Position numbers and translations under genes: made by a program | Part shown: piece after piece, positions 17,932 through 32,300 of the stretch | Layout: each line of letters begins with the position of its first letter | Position numbering within the stretch: position 1 is the first letter of the stretch | The notes under the pieces: model-generated | What the model was told of the DNA's origin: nothing | Seen by the model: only the letters and a program-made list of their open reading frames with translations | The model's database searches: none | DNA from: Ficedula albicollis | Taxonomy: Eukaryota; Chordata; Aves; Passeriformes; Muscicapidae | Direction of reading: 5' to 3' | NCBI RefSeq assembly: GCF_000247815.1 | Contig: NC_021675.1 | Span: 69,294,051 to 69,358,050, forward strand | Length of the DNA stretch: 64,000 bases

Positions 17932-20804
17932 GGGTCACTGGACGATGCTTTTGATCAGGAAACCACTGCACATTTTTACCACTGTGATCCAACTTGTTTT
18001 AATGCCTGCAAATATCCCTTGAGTCAAATGAACTTGTTCAAAGCTGATTCACACCAAGGCTACTTTTTAAATTGGGTAGTTGTTGACAAGTAGAATATAT
18101 TTAACAAGCCCCAAGCGTCTTGGCATGCAGTATAAAGACTTCCTATTGTGAGCTGGGCTGTTTTTTTTTTTTAAAGGGAACATATGGGCAGAGCAGGTTG
18201 TCTGCCACGGGGCACTTCCATACAGTGCTTGGCACTGTCAGAACTGCACGGATATCCAAAAAATAAACCAAGGAACGTCACGCCAAGAACACAGGGGATG
18301 AATCACACCATTTAAAACCCGCTGATAAAATGCACTATTATGTGTTTTTCAAGTCCTCCTCATCTGAGGGAAAAGAAATGAAAATAATTGTGTTCCTCTG
18401 GCTGGAGGGTGCTGTGAGAACGTGGCAGGCTCTGCCAGCTCCGAGGGGCTGGGATGGGAGCTGCTACCAGCAACACACCTTGGTGAGTGGGGCAGCATCT
18501 TAATTTACAGTGTGGAGATAAAATGAAAGACCAGAGGATTGTCTCCACCATCACAAACTCCCACTGGAGGCAGTCATCATCCCCAAGTGATTCCCAGAGA
18601 AATGGGCTGAGAATGTAGTCTGGGCTATGGAGCTTCTCTTGCCTCTGCACCCAGCAAGATCAGAACTGTAATGCTGTGGTTCATGTGCCTGAGGCTACAG
18701 TATTGCACAGCTAAAAGGAGCTCCCCAGCAGGGACAAAAAGAACAGCTTTGGCATGTTCCTTGGGCCACAGAGGAGCAAATCCAGTAAATCCACTGCTCT
18801 GCAAAGCCCCTGCAGACAGAACAAGCACGTGCTGTAGCTGGCACATCAGGATCCCCTTGTTTTGGTAGACTGCACACAGGTAGAAGGTCCCATCTACCCA
18901 GAAGGCATCCCACAATATCTACCCATCACAGAGACAGCTGCTACTGCCACAACACTCTCCTGCTGTGTCAGAACAAGCTGCAGAGCACAGGGACACCAGT
19001 TGTGTTCAACCTGCCCAGTGAACAGGATATTCCCATCTTAAACCTGGTGACAGAAATCGTGATCTAGCCAAGAATTCCAGTGCCTCTGGTTTCCAAATCC
19101 CACTGACTACCAGGGATCTATCAACAGCTGGCCAGAACCTAAACCAGTGCATCAAGCTGAAGTTTGGCTCTGTCAGCCTCTGACAGGACAAAGGGTTGAC
19201 AGCTCAGGAACAACTCAGAGTTGTTGAACTGAACAAATCAAGCAACAACCAGTCCCAAACTGGCCTGCCTTTTCCTGAGTCTTTGCAAGCTTGCCAGGCT
19301 CTGGTGGATCCCTGGCAGGAATTTTTCCTTATTTCCAGCTCCTCAATCACACTGAGCATTGGAAGGTATCTGCCAGTCCTACACTCCTGGCAGAAGCAAA
19401 GCTTGGTGTTTCAGGACTGTAAAAGGAAAGACAGACAGTAAACTACAGAAAAACAAAATGTTATAAGCTAAAAACACTGGCATAATTGATAGAACAATGC
19501 TGCAAACGAGCTTCCTGCAGGAGTCATATTCCAGTTGCCAAAAAGAGCTGTACCCTATCCCGTCTGCACAACCTTGAGATCTTATCTCTCCCACCCTCCT
19601 TCTTTCTCCAATTGTTTGGGAACCTTAATTCATAAAACCAGCCTTAATTAAATAGGAAACATGCTTGTGTTTGCACAACTCAGAAGACAATCGTGTCTCG
19701 GTCAAATAAACACTGGTGTCCATATTACACTTGGGAATTTGCTGTGGTTTGGGGTTTTAAATTCGTTGCAGCAAGCTTGGGAGCAAAGTTTCAACAGGAA
19801 TCTTTTCTTCTCCTCCCATCCTCTGTACCAGGAGCGTGAGACAGGGAACAAATCCCCATGCAGAGAGGCTCAGTACTGGCTCCAGCTCTATGTGTACATG
19901 AGGATCATTTCAGGACACACCATATGAGACATGATAGCCAAAAGCAATTATTTCTCCTCACCACTTCTCAGAACCCAGACCTACCAAACTGCCCTGAAAC
20001 AGCAGCACAGCTCTCGAAATAGCATTATTTCTTCTCTTTTTGAAAGCAACACCCACAATGAATCTTTGATTTTAATCCATCCTCAAGCAATTACCACATC
20101 TTTACCATTCAAGCCACAGGGAAAATCACTAAATCCAACAGCAACACTACGGGAAGAGAACCAGAATTAGAAAAGCCAAACACCACATGGATTTACTCCC
20201 ACAGTAACTGGATCAACTTCAGCCTGGAACAGACTAGACGTGACTCCAGGAAAAATATGTCTCTCCAGGTGCAGCTGTATCAAAGAGACTTTCCCTGGGC
20301 TGGTGCTTTGTTGGAGCATTAAACAAACCACATGTTCCAGCTCTGAGGCAGCAGACACGTACCCAGGGCTGGCCCCGGCACGCTGCGACTCACGCAGCCT
20401 TCTCCATCCTGCTGTCTGCACAAACACAGCCCTGTAGCAGCACAGAGCCCAGGGCAGGGGAATTCAGCTTGGGAAGCAAATCCTCAGATCCTGAAGGCTG
20501 GGTTGTGGCTGGCAGACTGGCTGGCTGGTCCCACCTAAAGCTGCCCTCGGAGAAGATGGGAATTTTCCCCATGGGTTTGTGTACGACAATAAGAAATACT
20601 TCAGTACTAAAGCAAAGAGATTCTCCTCACTACAGACTGGCTGCATACAGGTTACACAGAGATATCCAAAGGAAATCAGTACTGCTAGGGAAAAATCTCT
20701 TATACAGGACCACATCCTTGCTGCAAAGCAACAGGAACAATTCCTGTTGAGTGATTTTCCTCCTGAGTGCAGAATGGAGCAGAGAGCAGAAACAGCTCAT
20801 GAAT
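17691..20804. other. Stretch with no recognised gene
   Basis: Includes A-rich simple sequence near 17900-17930 (aaaac/aaac units) and a T tract near 18161-18172. No exon recognised. Confidence 0.4.
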
Positions 20805-20860
20805 CATGGAATCACTGAATAGTCTGGGCTGCAAGGGATCTTTAAAGGTCAAATGATACC
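20805..20860 (-). repeat. Short CR1 3' terminus
   Basis: 'atcatggaatcactgaat' followed by 'gggctgcaagggatctttaa' fits the terminal CR1 segment in reverse; it ends abruptly. Confidence 0.5.
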
Positions 20861-22378
20861 AAAAACAAGAAACAGAAGGATGGATGAGAAAAGAGATGAA
20901 AACACAACAGTGACACCTTCACCTTTGTTCCCACCTTGTTGCAAACTTCAAAACAAAGCCCAAGGATGAAATTGTGTCTGGAGATTCCAACAGAAAACCT
21001 CTCCAGTCAACTTCTTGTGTTTTGAGGTTTTAAGTGCCTTGCAGGCAAAGTGGAGCCTGGAGTGCCGCGGGATGCACTCCAGTGATGGATTACCACTGCT
21101 GCAAGGTGCCTTTCATTCCTCCTGACACACCTGAACTCAAAACGATTCTTCTCTGCCACGATCAAGACTTTTTTCCAAAACAAAGGGAAGTTTACTTTAG
21201 TATTGATCCTCTGCATGAAACTGTGCCTCAAACAGCTTCACAGAATTGAGATAAAATGTTGCTCAGAAAGAGAATAATTAAACACCACAGGCTGAGGAAA
21301 GAAAAAAAACCTTATTTTAGATCTAAGACATTTTTCACAGAGCAGGAAGATTTGTCATATGGTAAACAGTAGAAACTGTGAACTGGGACACTTGTGATTT
21401 ATCTCTGCTTCCACAGCCTTCCCATGTGACTGGGGTAAAAGAACAATAGTCCTATCCATAACTTGCTCAAAATAAAGCACAATTTCAATGTGTTTAGGTG
21501 GGAGCTCATTTTATTCAGCACACTACACTTGATCTTTCAGTACCTCAGCTTCACCGAATGTAAAACAGCACAAGCACCTGGCTGTGCCAGAAAAGCATTT
21601 CCATTAATGCCCTCGAATGAAAAGGCATCAGTGTAAGGTATTAAATCCCTACCAGGACAGAGCTATGTGCAAGTCAGATGAGATAACAAGCCACTAAATT
21701 TCAAATCACAGCTTGCATCCATCCCATATCTACATGCTGAAATCCCTCCAGCTAGGCTGGCATGTTGGCAGGAAAAAAATTGTCTTTTCTAAATTTAGAA
21801 GACACCTCAATCATTGTGTGATGCTTCAAAAGCAATGGAGACGTAAAGTGGAATTTGTAGGACACCATTTAAACTGAAATGAGAGCTCTGCTCACTGAGC
21901 AAAGGCTTTTCTTAATTCTCTTCCTGTTTGGACAATTTGATCCACTTCTTTTTTTTTTTCCACTACAACCACAAAGGTCTGTCCTGTAGTGAATGGATAG
22001 GCTTTTTTCTGGGATAACTTCCAGGTTAAAGAGAAAGGATTTACACTTGAATGAAACATAGGCACTGTATTTGGAAAATTTGTTTTGAAAACTTGGGAAG
22101 GAAGCAAAGCCTCCTTCATTTAAAAAGGGACTCAATTAACATTCTCCAACAAGTCTTCCTATCGAAAGGACAGTATTTGCTGGGGAACATGTGATCTGAA
22201 ACTTGTTCTCCTCGCTCACAATGTTCCTTTCTGAAATACAGGGCACTGCTTTGGAGAGACACGAGGATCTTTGCACAGCTTTCCAAAGGACTGCCTGTCA
22301 CAGGCCAGGCCTTGACTCCAGACATCAGATCTCCTGTGACTTAAGCTCAGGAAACTTAAAATAGTGCTTAAAGACCCT
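20861..22378. other. Stretch with no recognised gene
   Basis: No exon, RNA gene or named repeat recognised. Confidence 0.4.
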
Positions 22379-22770
22379 AATGAAAACCTAGAGTGACACA
22401 ATCCCACTGTGGCTCCCTCCCCAAGGACAGCTCATCCACGCAAACCTCACCTCCCCATTGTCCCGAAAAAACACATTTTTAAAACTTTCTGGAAAGAACA
22501 CACTAGAGACAAACCAAACAGGTGTTCTGCTTTTGATTCCTGCCTGGCTGGCTGTGGGTTTGCTCTGTAGCAGTAATGAAAACCTAGAGTGACACAATCC
22601 CACTGTGGCTCCCTCCCCAAGGACAGCTCATCCACGCAAACCTCACCTCCCCATTGTCCCGAAAAAACACATTTTTAAAACTTTCTGGAAAGAACACACT
22701 AGAGACAAACCAAACAGGTGTTCTGCTTTTGATTCCTGCCTGTCTGGCTGTGGGTTTGCTCTGTAGCAGG
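22379..22770. repeat. Two-copy tandem duplication, 196-bp unit
   Basis: Copies at 22379-22574 and 22575-22770 both begin aatgaaaacctagagtgaca. I see one substitution within the body (ctggctgg versus ctgtctgg) before the ends diverge. Near-identity implies a recent duplication, or possibly an assembly duplication. Confidence 0.95.
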
Positions 22771-24112
22771 CAGGGGTCAGACAGAACCACCTTAAGGGTT
22801 ATCTTGGGTTTGTAAAACAATCCTGCGAGCGCTGGGCATGTCTAGAAATTGCCCACGTAGGAGGAAGAAAACAACCCATGCCACTATTTTCTTCCAGATG
22901 AAGAGGGGAAAAATGCAACTGAGAGTTTTCATGTGCACTTCTACTTCTAAATTCCCTTATCAACTGCATATGACAGAGTCTTCTTCACTCTTTAATAAGT
23001 ACAGGTTGAAGTCGAGCCAGACTCGAAGTTGACGACAGATTGAGCCCATGTCAATACCCAGCAGATTTGGATGGGAGATAAAGGCAATATTGGTGTGTAT
23101 AGCTACAGAAAACATGCTATTACCACATCCAACACTTTGGGAAGACCATCTGTAGCAGCCCACTCTCCTTCATTTCTTCTGGATGCCTCCGACTGCAGGA
23201 TGACCCAGGCACAAGCAACAAAGGGAAGAGTTACCTGCAGCACACCCCAGTGCCTCAGAGGGACTATGGAAACAAAAACAAGGACACAGGGGCTCTCCAG
23301 AGCCTGTCCCAGGAATTTGGCTGCTGAGATTTGAGCTACCCTTTGGAAAAAAATACCAATTTTCCCTGCTGATCACACTTTTAGTGTGGATAACCATAAA
23401 AATCCTTCTGTATTCAATCATTAGTTTCTCCATCTGGGAGTTTGTCTACAAAATGGACCAAACACCCCATGATGTCTTCCTTTCATCCAAAATAAAAGCA
23501 ATTTAGGGGTTCTATTTTTAAATAACATTTTCCATGGGTAAGTCAGCACATTTTAAATTCACAGTACAGTGGAATAAGAGTCCTCACACAGACAAGTGCC
23601 TTGTTCTTAACCCTTGCTGGTCCCAAACACAGATGTCAGGACAAAGCAGCAGAGGATCCTCTGTACATCCCATACAAACCAACCACAAGGTGCTTCACAC
23701 AGCTGGGAATCAGCTGCTTGGTGATAAACACACTTAATGGAGTTCACATTTGCTTAAGACACTTACAGACTAAGAGGTTGGCTCCTGCCTCTCCTGCCAG
23801 CTACAGGCAGATGCTTGGGACAGCACAAGGCAAAGATACTTTTCCTGTGAGGCTAAGCAAGAAATAAATGAAAAGCTGTAGGCACCTCACACAAGACACA
23901 GGGCCAAAAGTTGGGCTCAAGTTGAGGTTTCTGTGAAAACCCTGCATCAGTTCCAAGGGAATCCAAAAAATACATGGAGAAGACAGTTCACACAGTCACT
24001 CTCCCATTACCTTGAGCTAAAGATCTTCTTGGCAGATGCATCTTTTGCACCCACAAATGTCCCTTGCAGATCCCTTCTCCTGAGAACAGAACAGGTGGTG
24101 ACAATTCATGAA
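22771..24112. other. Stretch with no recognised gene
   Basis: Nothing recognised. Leads into the 92-bp tandem array that is broken by the first poly-C run. Confidence 0.4.
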
Positions 24113-24702
<590 letters not shown>

Positions 24703-25807
24703 AACTGGGTAACTGCAGTAACTGCATTTTTTTTTCAGGAAAGAAAGGAAGGAGTATTTAATAATCAAATAGCTTCTCCTCTCCATGTACAGAACTGTGG
24801 AAGCTTTCTGATCCTATCCACTGTGCATCTGCATGCACTGGAAATAAGCCTTAGGACCAGGAACATGCTGCAAAGCCCAATATCACACAAACACACAGGA
24901 TGCTTCTCTCTGTTCTATCATGTTCGATTTTAAAAGAGGTGTTAAGTTGTAGCACACTCTTTATTAAAAAGAAGTTAGAAAGGGATTTAACTACTAGAAA
25001 AACTGTGCTTTTGAAGGTGAAGTTGCCTGGCCAACATGGGTAAAGTCTGATAGTGCTGTAACTCCCTGCTCTGGGACTCCAGCATTGATGTAAATGCTGC
25101 AGACACACAGAGCCTCTGCCTCACAAAGTTACTGGGACTGAAGTGATGGGGACACAGCCCCATATTTCCACCCCTGCCCCACTGAGCATCTTCTTGTGTG
25201 CATTTGTCACCGAGTGCATCTTCCCCTCCCTGCTCCAGAGCAGATTAAGCTTAATAGACTTATGCAGTTGTGAAGTGTCCTGCCTATTATCCAGTTAGGC
25301 AGCTAACGAGATCTGAGTAACAGCACGTAGGCACTGATAACTGCTGCCTGATATCAGTACAGATTAGACACGTTCTTTATGTTCCCAGCCCTTGCAGAAA
25401 AAAGGTTGGGATTCGTTCAAAGGCTGCTCTGAAGACTGGATTCAGGTAATTGTTTAATTTTGTTTGGGTTCCATAAACACATCATGTTTGTTTCCTCTTG
25501 AGCTCCCGGAGCCGCCATGTCACAACTGTCCCGTTACAAAACTCCTGATCAAGCTGGTGTGACTCGCTCAGTTGAACTTGCAGTGTGGACAGGGGCAGGT
25601 CTCATCACTCCTGTGGTCCCTTCTAGCAGCAGAAATCTATGGATAAATAAAGGAATTGTGCATCACCAGGAAAAGTGTACAGGATTGATAAGGAAATGCA
25701 ATCTTTATTAGCTCTGACACTGTTTCATATGACATTCCTGTAAGATCCACCTAAGAAAACATTAATTAGGTGTAATCACCATCAGATGGCTGCATGACAA
25801 CATCCTT
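24703..25807. other. Stretch with one small well-initiated frame
   Basis: At 25517 an ATG in an excellent Kozak context (gccgccatgt) opens a 64-codon frame that resembles nothing I know. Otherwise no exon or known repeat. 25200-25400 looks unique and may be conserved noncoding sequence. Confidence 0.35.
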
Positions 25808-25951
25808 CTCACAGAATAATTATCAAGGGTTGTTATCTCATTGGGAAAGTGGGTCCAGCCAGGCATAAGAGCTGTGCAACTCACAGAATAATTATCAAGG
25901 GTTGTTATCTCGTTGGGAAAGCGGGTCCAGCCAGGCATAAGAGCTGTGCAG
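25808..25951. repeat. Two-copy tandem duplication, 72-bp unit
   Basis: Copies at 25808-25879 and 25880-25951 start ctcacagaataattatcaag and differ at only a few positions (ctcattggg/ctcgttggg, agtggg/agcggg, final base). Confidence 0.95.
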
Positions 25952-26649
25952 TATTTTCATTGCCAGTTGGGATGACAGACTGGAATGTATGGCCATAAAC
26001 CCAAGAGATGATTCAGCTGGGAGGATTTGCAAGCACTGTGGTGTACAGATTTCAACTTCTAAATTATCTTCATGCACTGGTCCAATATTGGCATCAGGAA
26101 ATAATTACAAAAGAGGAGCCCCAGGTACAAGTGCAAAAACAGGGTGCTACTCTCTATTCAGGAAGAAAATGCTCTTAGAGGGTCAAGGCAAAATGGTGAC
26201 ATTCAGCAATGTCCCTCAGGTGTACGAAGGCAAAGCCCAAGGGATGAGCTATGGAAGGCACTCAGCTATGCCTTGCAAAGCCCTGCCCTGAGCTGCCCAC
26301 TGCCATGCTTTTTGCAACAGCAGACCTGAGAGTACCTTGTGGAGAAGAACAAAATTAAAAACCACCAGGTGTGAGATTTAGCTGGATCCACTTAAACCAG
26401 AAACGTTCCTAAGAACAGACTAGTGCAGAGAAGCAAGCAGGACACAACCTGAGGGGAGATCTCTCCTTCCAAATCCAGCAGGAAAATCCAAGAGTTTGGT
26501 TCCCTTGAATTGAACCCTCTGGCTTTAATCTTTGTTTGAGAACAAGATAATGGCCATCAATGTGGGTGGAAAGAACAAGAGTCCAGGCCTTATTAGCATA
26601 GAAAAATGGGGAAATACCAACTGGATGGGTGAAGCACGCAGCTTTAAAC
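25952..26649. other. No recognised gene
   Basis: Nothing recognised between the 72-bp duplication and the next CR1 copy. Confidence 0.4.
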
Positions 26650-26897
26650 TGACAGAGGGCAGGCATAGAGGGGATATGGGGAAGAAATTCCTCCCTGTGA
26701 GGGTGGGGAGCCCTGGCACAGGGCACCCAGAGAAGCTGTGGCTGCACCTGGGTCCCTCAAGTGTCCAAGGCCAGGCTGGACAGGGCTTGGGGCAACTTGG
26801 GATAGTGGCAGGTGTCCCTGCCCATGGCAAAGGGTGGGATTGGATGATCTTTATGGTCCCTTCCAACCCAAACCATTCTGTGATTCCATGACTCCAC
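26650..26897 (+). repeat. CR1 LINE 3' end
   Basis: Sense orientation, from 'gggaagaaattcctccctg' through 'ggtgtccctgcccatgg' to the terminal 'aaccattctgtgattcc'. The 3' terminus is intact. Confidence 0.9.
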
Positions 26898-26989
26898 GGT
26901 TCAAATTTGCTTGGATCACTGAGCTGGAAAGGCAGCAGCCAACAGACTGGAACAGCTGATGTGAGAAGGGAATGAGGGGACAGGAGCTG

Positions 26990-27165
26990 TTGAACTTGGA
27001 AAAGAAATGGTGTTCAGTGGGGGATCCAGTTACTGTCTTCAACTACTTAACTGAGCAGATGGAGCCAGACTGGATGGCAGAAACAAAAGGACAAGAAACA
27101 ATGGGAATTACTGACAGCAAGGAAAATACTGATCAGGCAGGAAGAAAATATTCCTTACTGCAAGG
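26990..27165 (+). repeat. Degraded CR1 segment, probable
   Basis: 'actgtcttcaactacttaac' followed by 'gaagaaaatattccttactg' fits the CR1 region upstream of the usual 3' end, heavily diverged. It follows a complete CR1 3' end, so it is a separate insertion. Confidence 0.45.
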
Positions 27166-28717
27166 GCACTAAGCATGGCATCAACCTGTCACTCTTGACT
27201 AAAAAAGATCCAAAAAAAGTTCACAAGAAACCTACCTTTGATCCTGGCCCTGTCTGGAGCAGAAGGTCAGATGAGAGAGCTTCAAATCTCCTGTGCCACT
27301 TCACCAACTCTTCAGTTCTAAGAAATCTTTATCAAGAACACTGGAAAAGGGATTTTGCCCAAGAGTCTACATCACTTTATACCTCTTCAGTGCTAGCAAC
27401 TACTTCAGACTCTAAAAAGCTGTCAATAAAATACCTTCCACATGACTAAAGATCCCAGTGTCTGCAACTGACAGAGGAAAAAAGTAAGGAATGAAACACC
27501 AGAGCTTTCACTGCAATTGAAAAGAGAACAAGAGAAACTGGGGACTCACAAAAGTTATCACAGAAAAACTCTACAAGAAAACTGAGGAATTCAAAGATAC
27601 ATACTGATAGCTCAAACCAAAAAAAGCCAGACTGCTCCTCCCTACCTGCTCTTCCCACAGCAATAAACACAAGTCGATGCCAAAAGATGTTTCAGACCTG
27701 CCCAGACCAGCCTTCATTTTGGTGAGAGTTTCTTCAGTTGTCTCAGGACAAAGGCTCTCTGTGTGCAGACAAACCTTTACACACACTTCCTACTCTCTCC
27801 CACTGAAAGGTATAATAGAGGTGTTAATAGATCCAGAGAAAATGCCTGGAACAATACAAACAGGCAAGCTTTGGGGTTTTTTCCCAAAAAAAAAAAAATC
27901 AAGTGAAGGAGTTTACCTTAGCAAATAATGCTTCTAGTGCTGGTTGTTCTGTTTTCTGTCACATTTGATATTTGAGTGCTACCTCAGAATAATCTTCCCA
28001 TGCACTTTTTACCAGCTTTAGAAATGCATGAATAGCTGAATCCCTCCAGGGAACAAAGGGACAGCAGGTACAAAATCAGATGCACAGAGTGTAATCACGG
28101 CAGGGAGGGAGAAGGGAAGGTCACTCCTGAGCTACAGCTGGCAGGTCAGGGCAGGAAAGCACAATGGCTGAGCTGTAATCGAGCTAATCATGGGGAAAGC
28201 CTTGGTCAGGGCAGCTGGCAAGGACTTCCTTCACCTTACAACAGGGAGGAATGATTCTGGAACAGCCAGAGATCCAAAACACAGCCCTGTGGAAAAGACT
28301 GCTTGAGCAAGAAGAGCACGTGCTCTGTTTTTATAGCTGGTAAAGAGACAAAGCCATAATAAAACCTTCCATGACAATCACTTCACCAGTGCTTTGTCCA
28401 AAACTAAATTGCTTTCAGCACACCCCAAAAGTCTGCTTGAGAGTCACAAAAATGGTTTTTGCTGGCTCAGTACATGCAGGTATCAGACACAGCACTCCAG
28501 GCAAGTGTTGGCCCTGCAGCTCAAGGAAGACACAGCCCAGAGATTCCCAAAGGCAGCTCCACAGAACTGAACAGCTCACTCTGTACAGTAACAAAAGGGC
28601 AAGAGGGCAGCAATTCTCAACTGCTGCACAGAAATCAAAGTCAGAAACTAGGAAAATCTTGGTAATGGCAAGGCAATGACAGACTTTCAAGGATCACCCA
28701 GGGAGGATGAGGAAAGT
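27166..28717. other. No recognised gene
   Basis: Short overlapping frames only. Contains an A tract at about 27886-27898. Confidence 0.4.
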
Positions 28718-28845
28718 CCATCACTGGAGGCTTTTAACAACTGCTTTGGACAAACATCTGCTGGGGAAGTTTAGATAGACGTGACCCAGCCTTGGGGCAG
28801 GAGGTCAGATTAGACAACTTAAGGTCCCTTCCAGCCATGCAGCTT
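28718..28845 (+). repeat. Old CR1 LINE 3' end
   Basis: 'ctggaggcttttaacaactg' to 'aaggtcccttccagccatg' matches the CR1 pattern of a final 'gtcccttccagcc' segment, but without a good terminal octamer. More diverged than the 26.6-kb copy. Confidence 0.7.
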
Positions 28846-31800
28846 TTTGCTTGTAACAGAAACATGACAAGAGAACACGTCAGTAGCAGCCCCAAAGCAC
28901 ACAAGCCTCCCTAATATCTCCATTATACATTGGAGGAAAACTAAGATCCCATGTGCAGCAGCCGCCTGTTCCCACATGGCACCTTCTCCCTCCAGCCCTG
29001 CAGGAGCAATACAGGGAGAACAAAGAGCTGGACTCACAGAACAGGCACGGGAAGAGCAGCTCCCAGCACAGCCTTCCCAACCACTCACTCCCTCTCACAT
29101 CCCACAGCACGGGGACAGCTATCAACAGGATCCCATCCCCATTGTCCCCCCCATTTGCCCCCTTCCCATCTCACCCTGCAGGCTGAGCAATTCTTTTTTC
29201 TCTTTAGGCCTTTCTTCTGCTCCTCCCTGGCATATTTTCATGTGTAAGATCTTCAGGGCTGGATCCCACCCCAAGAGAATCAGAGGACAAAAAGGGTAAT
29301 GACCTGGTGCTTCTCTCCAAAGCCCTCGGTCACACTCAGCCCTTTGTGGAGTTCTCAAAGCCCAAACAGAGACACCAGATGCCACTGTGACACTGGTGTG
29401 AGCTCCCCACCACTAGAAAAGGACATTTAATTCAGTCTGCTGGGAGGACTTTATGCTCCTGCAAGCATTCATGAACAGCACAAAGTGTCTGTGGGGTCAG
29501 AGCATCCGAGCAGCAGAGTGTAAATTGCAAACTCTGAAGTACCAACCTTTATCTCAGGGTTAAAGCTCGACCTATCAAAGCAGTTTTAAGAATTTCTGCT
29601 TCCTTGTGTCTCCTCCCACAATTCTCTCAGCTCATTCTGGAAAATCCAAAGCCAAGCTCTGTCTATGGAACAACAAGGGAGGAAGGTGACAGAAGCAGTC
29701 CCAGGGAGAAATACTCACGTGTGTGAGTGTTTTTGTGAGCATATCCCAGCTATAACCACACATGTGTGCGTTTGTCAGTACACTCTGGCACATCTCAGGG
29801 CACAGTTATGCAATCCCAGAAAACTTAGATCCCAGTTTGTACTGTCCTTAAAGGACAGCCCTGACTGTACGTGTAGTGCTGACAGCAGCAGTCACGGGAT
29901 GGGCCAGGGATTAGACCCAACTAAAAAATAACCCCATCAAAATAATTATCTTCTGCCAGGTGTGTGGGCTCCCTGACTGAGATCTTCCCCCCACAGTCAC
30001 AAGAGGACATGCACAGAATAGGATGACCCCTTTTCCTAGAAGTAGCATCTTAAATCTGTATAAGACACCCATCACCCTGTGCTCTGACAGCTGGAAAAGA
30101 GTTATGCAAGAGAGAAAACAAGTCAGAGACAGGACAGCTCAGAGAAAACATCTCAGGGCAGCTCCACTCCTAGAGCCAGGCTCTTGCAAAACAACCCTGG
30201 TGCCAGCTTGCCAGGCTTTCCCAAAGGGTCTGTGAGCTTCAGGAGCTCAACCAATGGATTACCAGGCACACCTTCCTGGAGGAGTCCTCTGGGATCATGG
30301 TGGTGACTGGTTTCAAAAATGAAAATCCTGTTAGAAGAAACATGGAGATCAAAGCAGGAGGTTACATCTATATCCTGGAACACACATCCCATGGGATAGG
30401 AGAATTCTTTATTTGGTTTCAGACTAAATACTCATCCAACAGAAACATCAGGTGAGCATGCTTGAATGCTGCACTTGTGCAACCTCTCTGGGAGAAAATC
30501 CATTCCCCACCTGCCCTGACAAATTAATTTAACTGAACCAACTCTTATGAAGAAAAAGAAACTCCTCTTTTCCTATGCAATTCCCAGTTTAGGGATAGGC
30601 TAGGACTATCTGCTTCACTTAGCACAAGGCACTTTCTGCCTACATCAGCTACAAGGGAGCTTGAGTAAGTACTTCACAACACAAATGATCTAAAACCAAC
30701 AGGCTTTTTTCCCCCCCTTCTCAAAGTGTGCAAACATCACCATATCCTGTCCAATGTTTCAGTCATTCCAAGGCTGCCAGCAACCTACACTATTCCATGC
30801 CACTCAGCTCAATTTAGAGGACACACTTAAGGAAAATCTGGCACCATACAGAATAATGAATGGTGAAGAAATGAATAACTAAGTATCCTTTCTTCAAAAG
30901 TTATCTACATCCATTTAGTTTTCTACTTCATCAGCCGGGAAAACAAATATTTTCTTATTTCTTAAAGTGTAGTTCCTGCCTTTGAACTCAGTAAGTACAC
31001 ACATACACTGAAAGTGGAATTAAATGAACTTTTCAAGCCATTATAAAGGCTCTGCAGCACTTGAAAGACCTATTGGATAAAAGAAATGAAAGTTACCAAA
31101 CCAAAAATTCCCCACAAGCTGAAATTGTCTGGGTTTACGTCAGTTCAGCTCTTTAGGGCCCTGCACAGCTGAGATCTCCTCACTCCCTTTCTGGCACTGA
31201 TCTGTTCTGTGGCCCCCAGTGCTCCCTCCATCCTTCTACTCCAGGAAGTGAGAGAAACGTGCTCTCAGAGCACGATGTGGAAAACTGCCCCAAAGAGGGA
31301 ATATCTACCAACAACCCTGTTTAAATCACTACTCTGGGGCTGCAAAATCTGTTTCCCTCAGTTCCAGCAAGCTGCCAGCCACCATCATTTGGAATTAGAG
31401 AGCAGCAACAATAAGTGCCTTGTTTAACTGAGACTTTAAAGCAGGGCCTGGTAGCAGAGAACTACCAAAGAATAGCTCAGGGATCAAACTCCAGGAGGTA
31501 AAGCAGGGAGGGGCTTTTTGACCCCTCTTGCATTACATTCCTGCTGCTGAGCTCACCACCTTCAGAGCAACCCAGGCCTTGCTGCATCCTTACAACCTCC
31601 GTCCCATCCTTGCAACCTCACAGCCCTGGCTCCAACACGTCACAAAACAAAAACCTGAAGTCACCATGAAAAACAAAACCAAAAATGTACTTAAAACCAA
31701 GTGCACAATTAAAATTCACCAAACACCACCACATTCACTGCATTTAAAGATTTCCAGAGGAAAAGGTCACTGGAATATAGAGCACATCTCCCAGAGCAAA

Positions 31801-31897
31801 CGTCCTTGTCATGCTGCTGTCGGGTTCAGACAGCAAATACATTGTGATAAAAACCCTGTGTGCTGTGTTATCCAGGGCTCAGGGCTGCTGCCTCAAT
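28846..31897. other. No recognised gene
   Basis: About 3 kb with no exon or repeat family I can name. Frames near 28.95-29.30 kb overlap in all registers, which argues against coding. Confidence 0.4.
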
Positions 31898-32300
31898 CAC
31901 AGACTGGTTTGGGATGCAAGAGACAGAAAGCTTATCTTGTTTCACTTCCCTGCCATGGGCAGGGACACCTTCCACTGTCCCAGGTTGCTCCAAGTCCAGC
32001 CTGGCCTTAGACACTTCCAGGGATCCAGAGGCAGCACAGCTTCTGTGCCAAGGCTTCATCACTGACTAAAGAACTTCTTCCTAATATCTGATCTAAAAGT
32101 CCCCTCTGTCAGTGGGAAGCCATTCCCTCTCATCCTGTCACTCCAGGCTCTTATCCCAAATCCCTCTCCAGCTGTGCTGGAGCCCCTTCAGGCACTGGAA
32201 GGTGGTCCAAGGTATCCCCAGAGCTTTCTCTTCTCCAGGTGGACATCCCCAGCTCTTTCAGCCACCCACCTGCACTGTTCCTCCAGCTTCCAGCCCAACC
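31898..32300 (-). repeat. CR1 LINE fragment
   Basis: From 'atcacagactggtttggg' through 'gccatgggcagggacacctt' and 'gctggagccccttcaggcac' to 'tctccaggtggacatcccc'. Reverse orientation; small internal deletions relative to the 7.1-kb copy. Confidence 0.85.
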
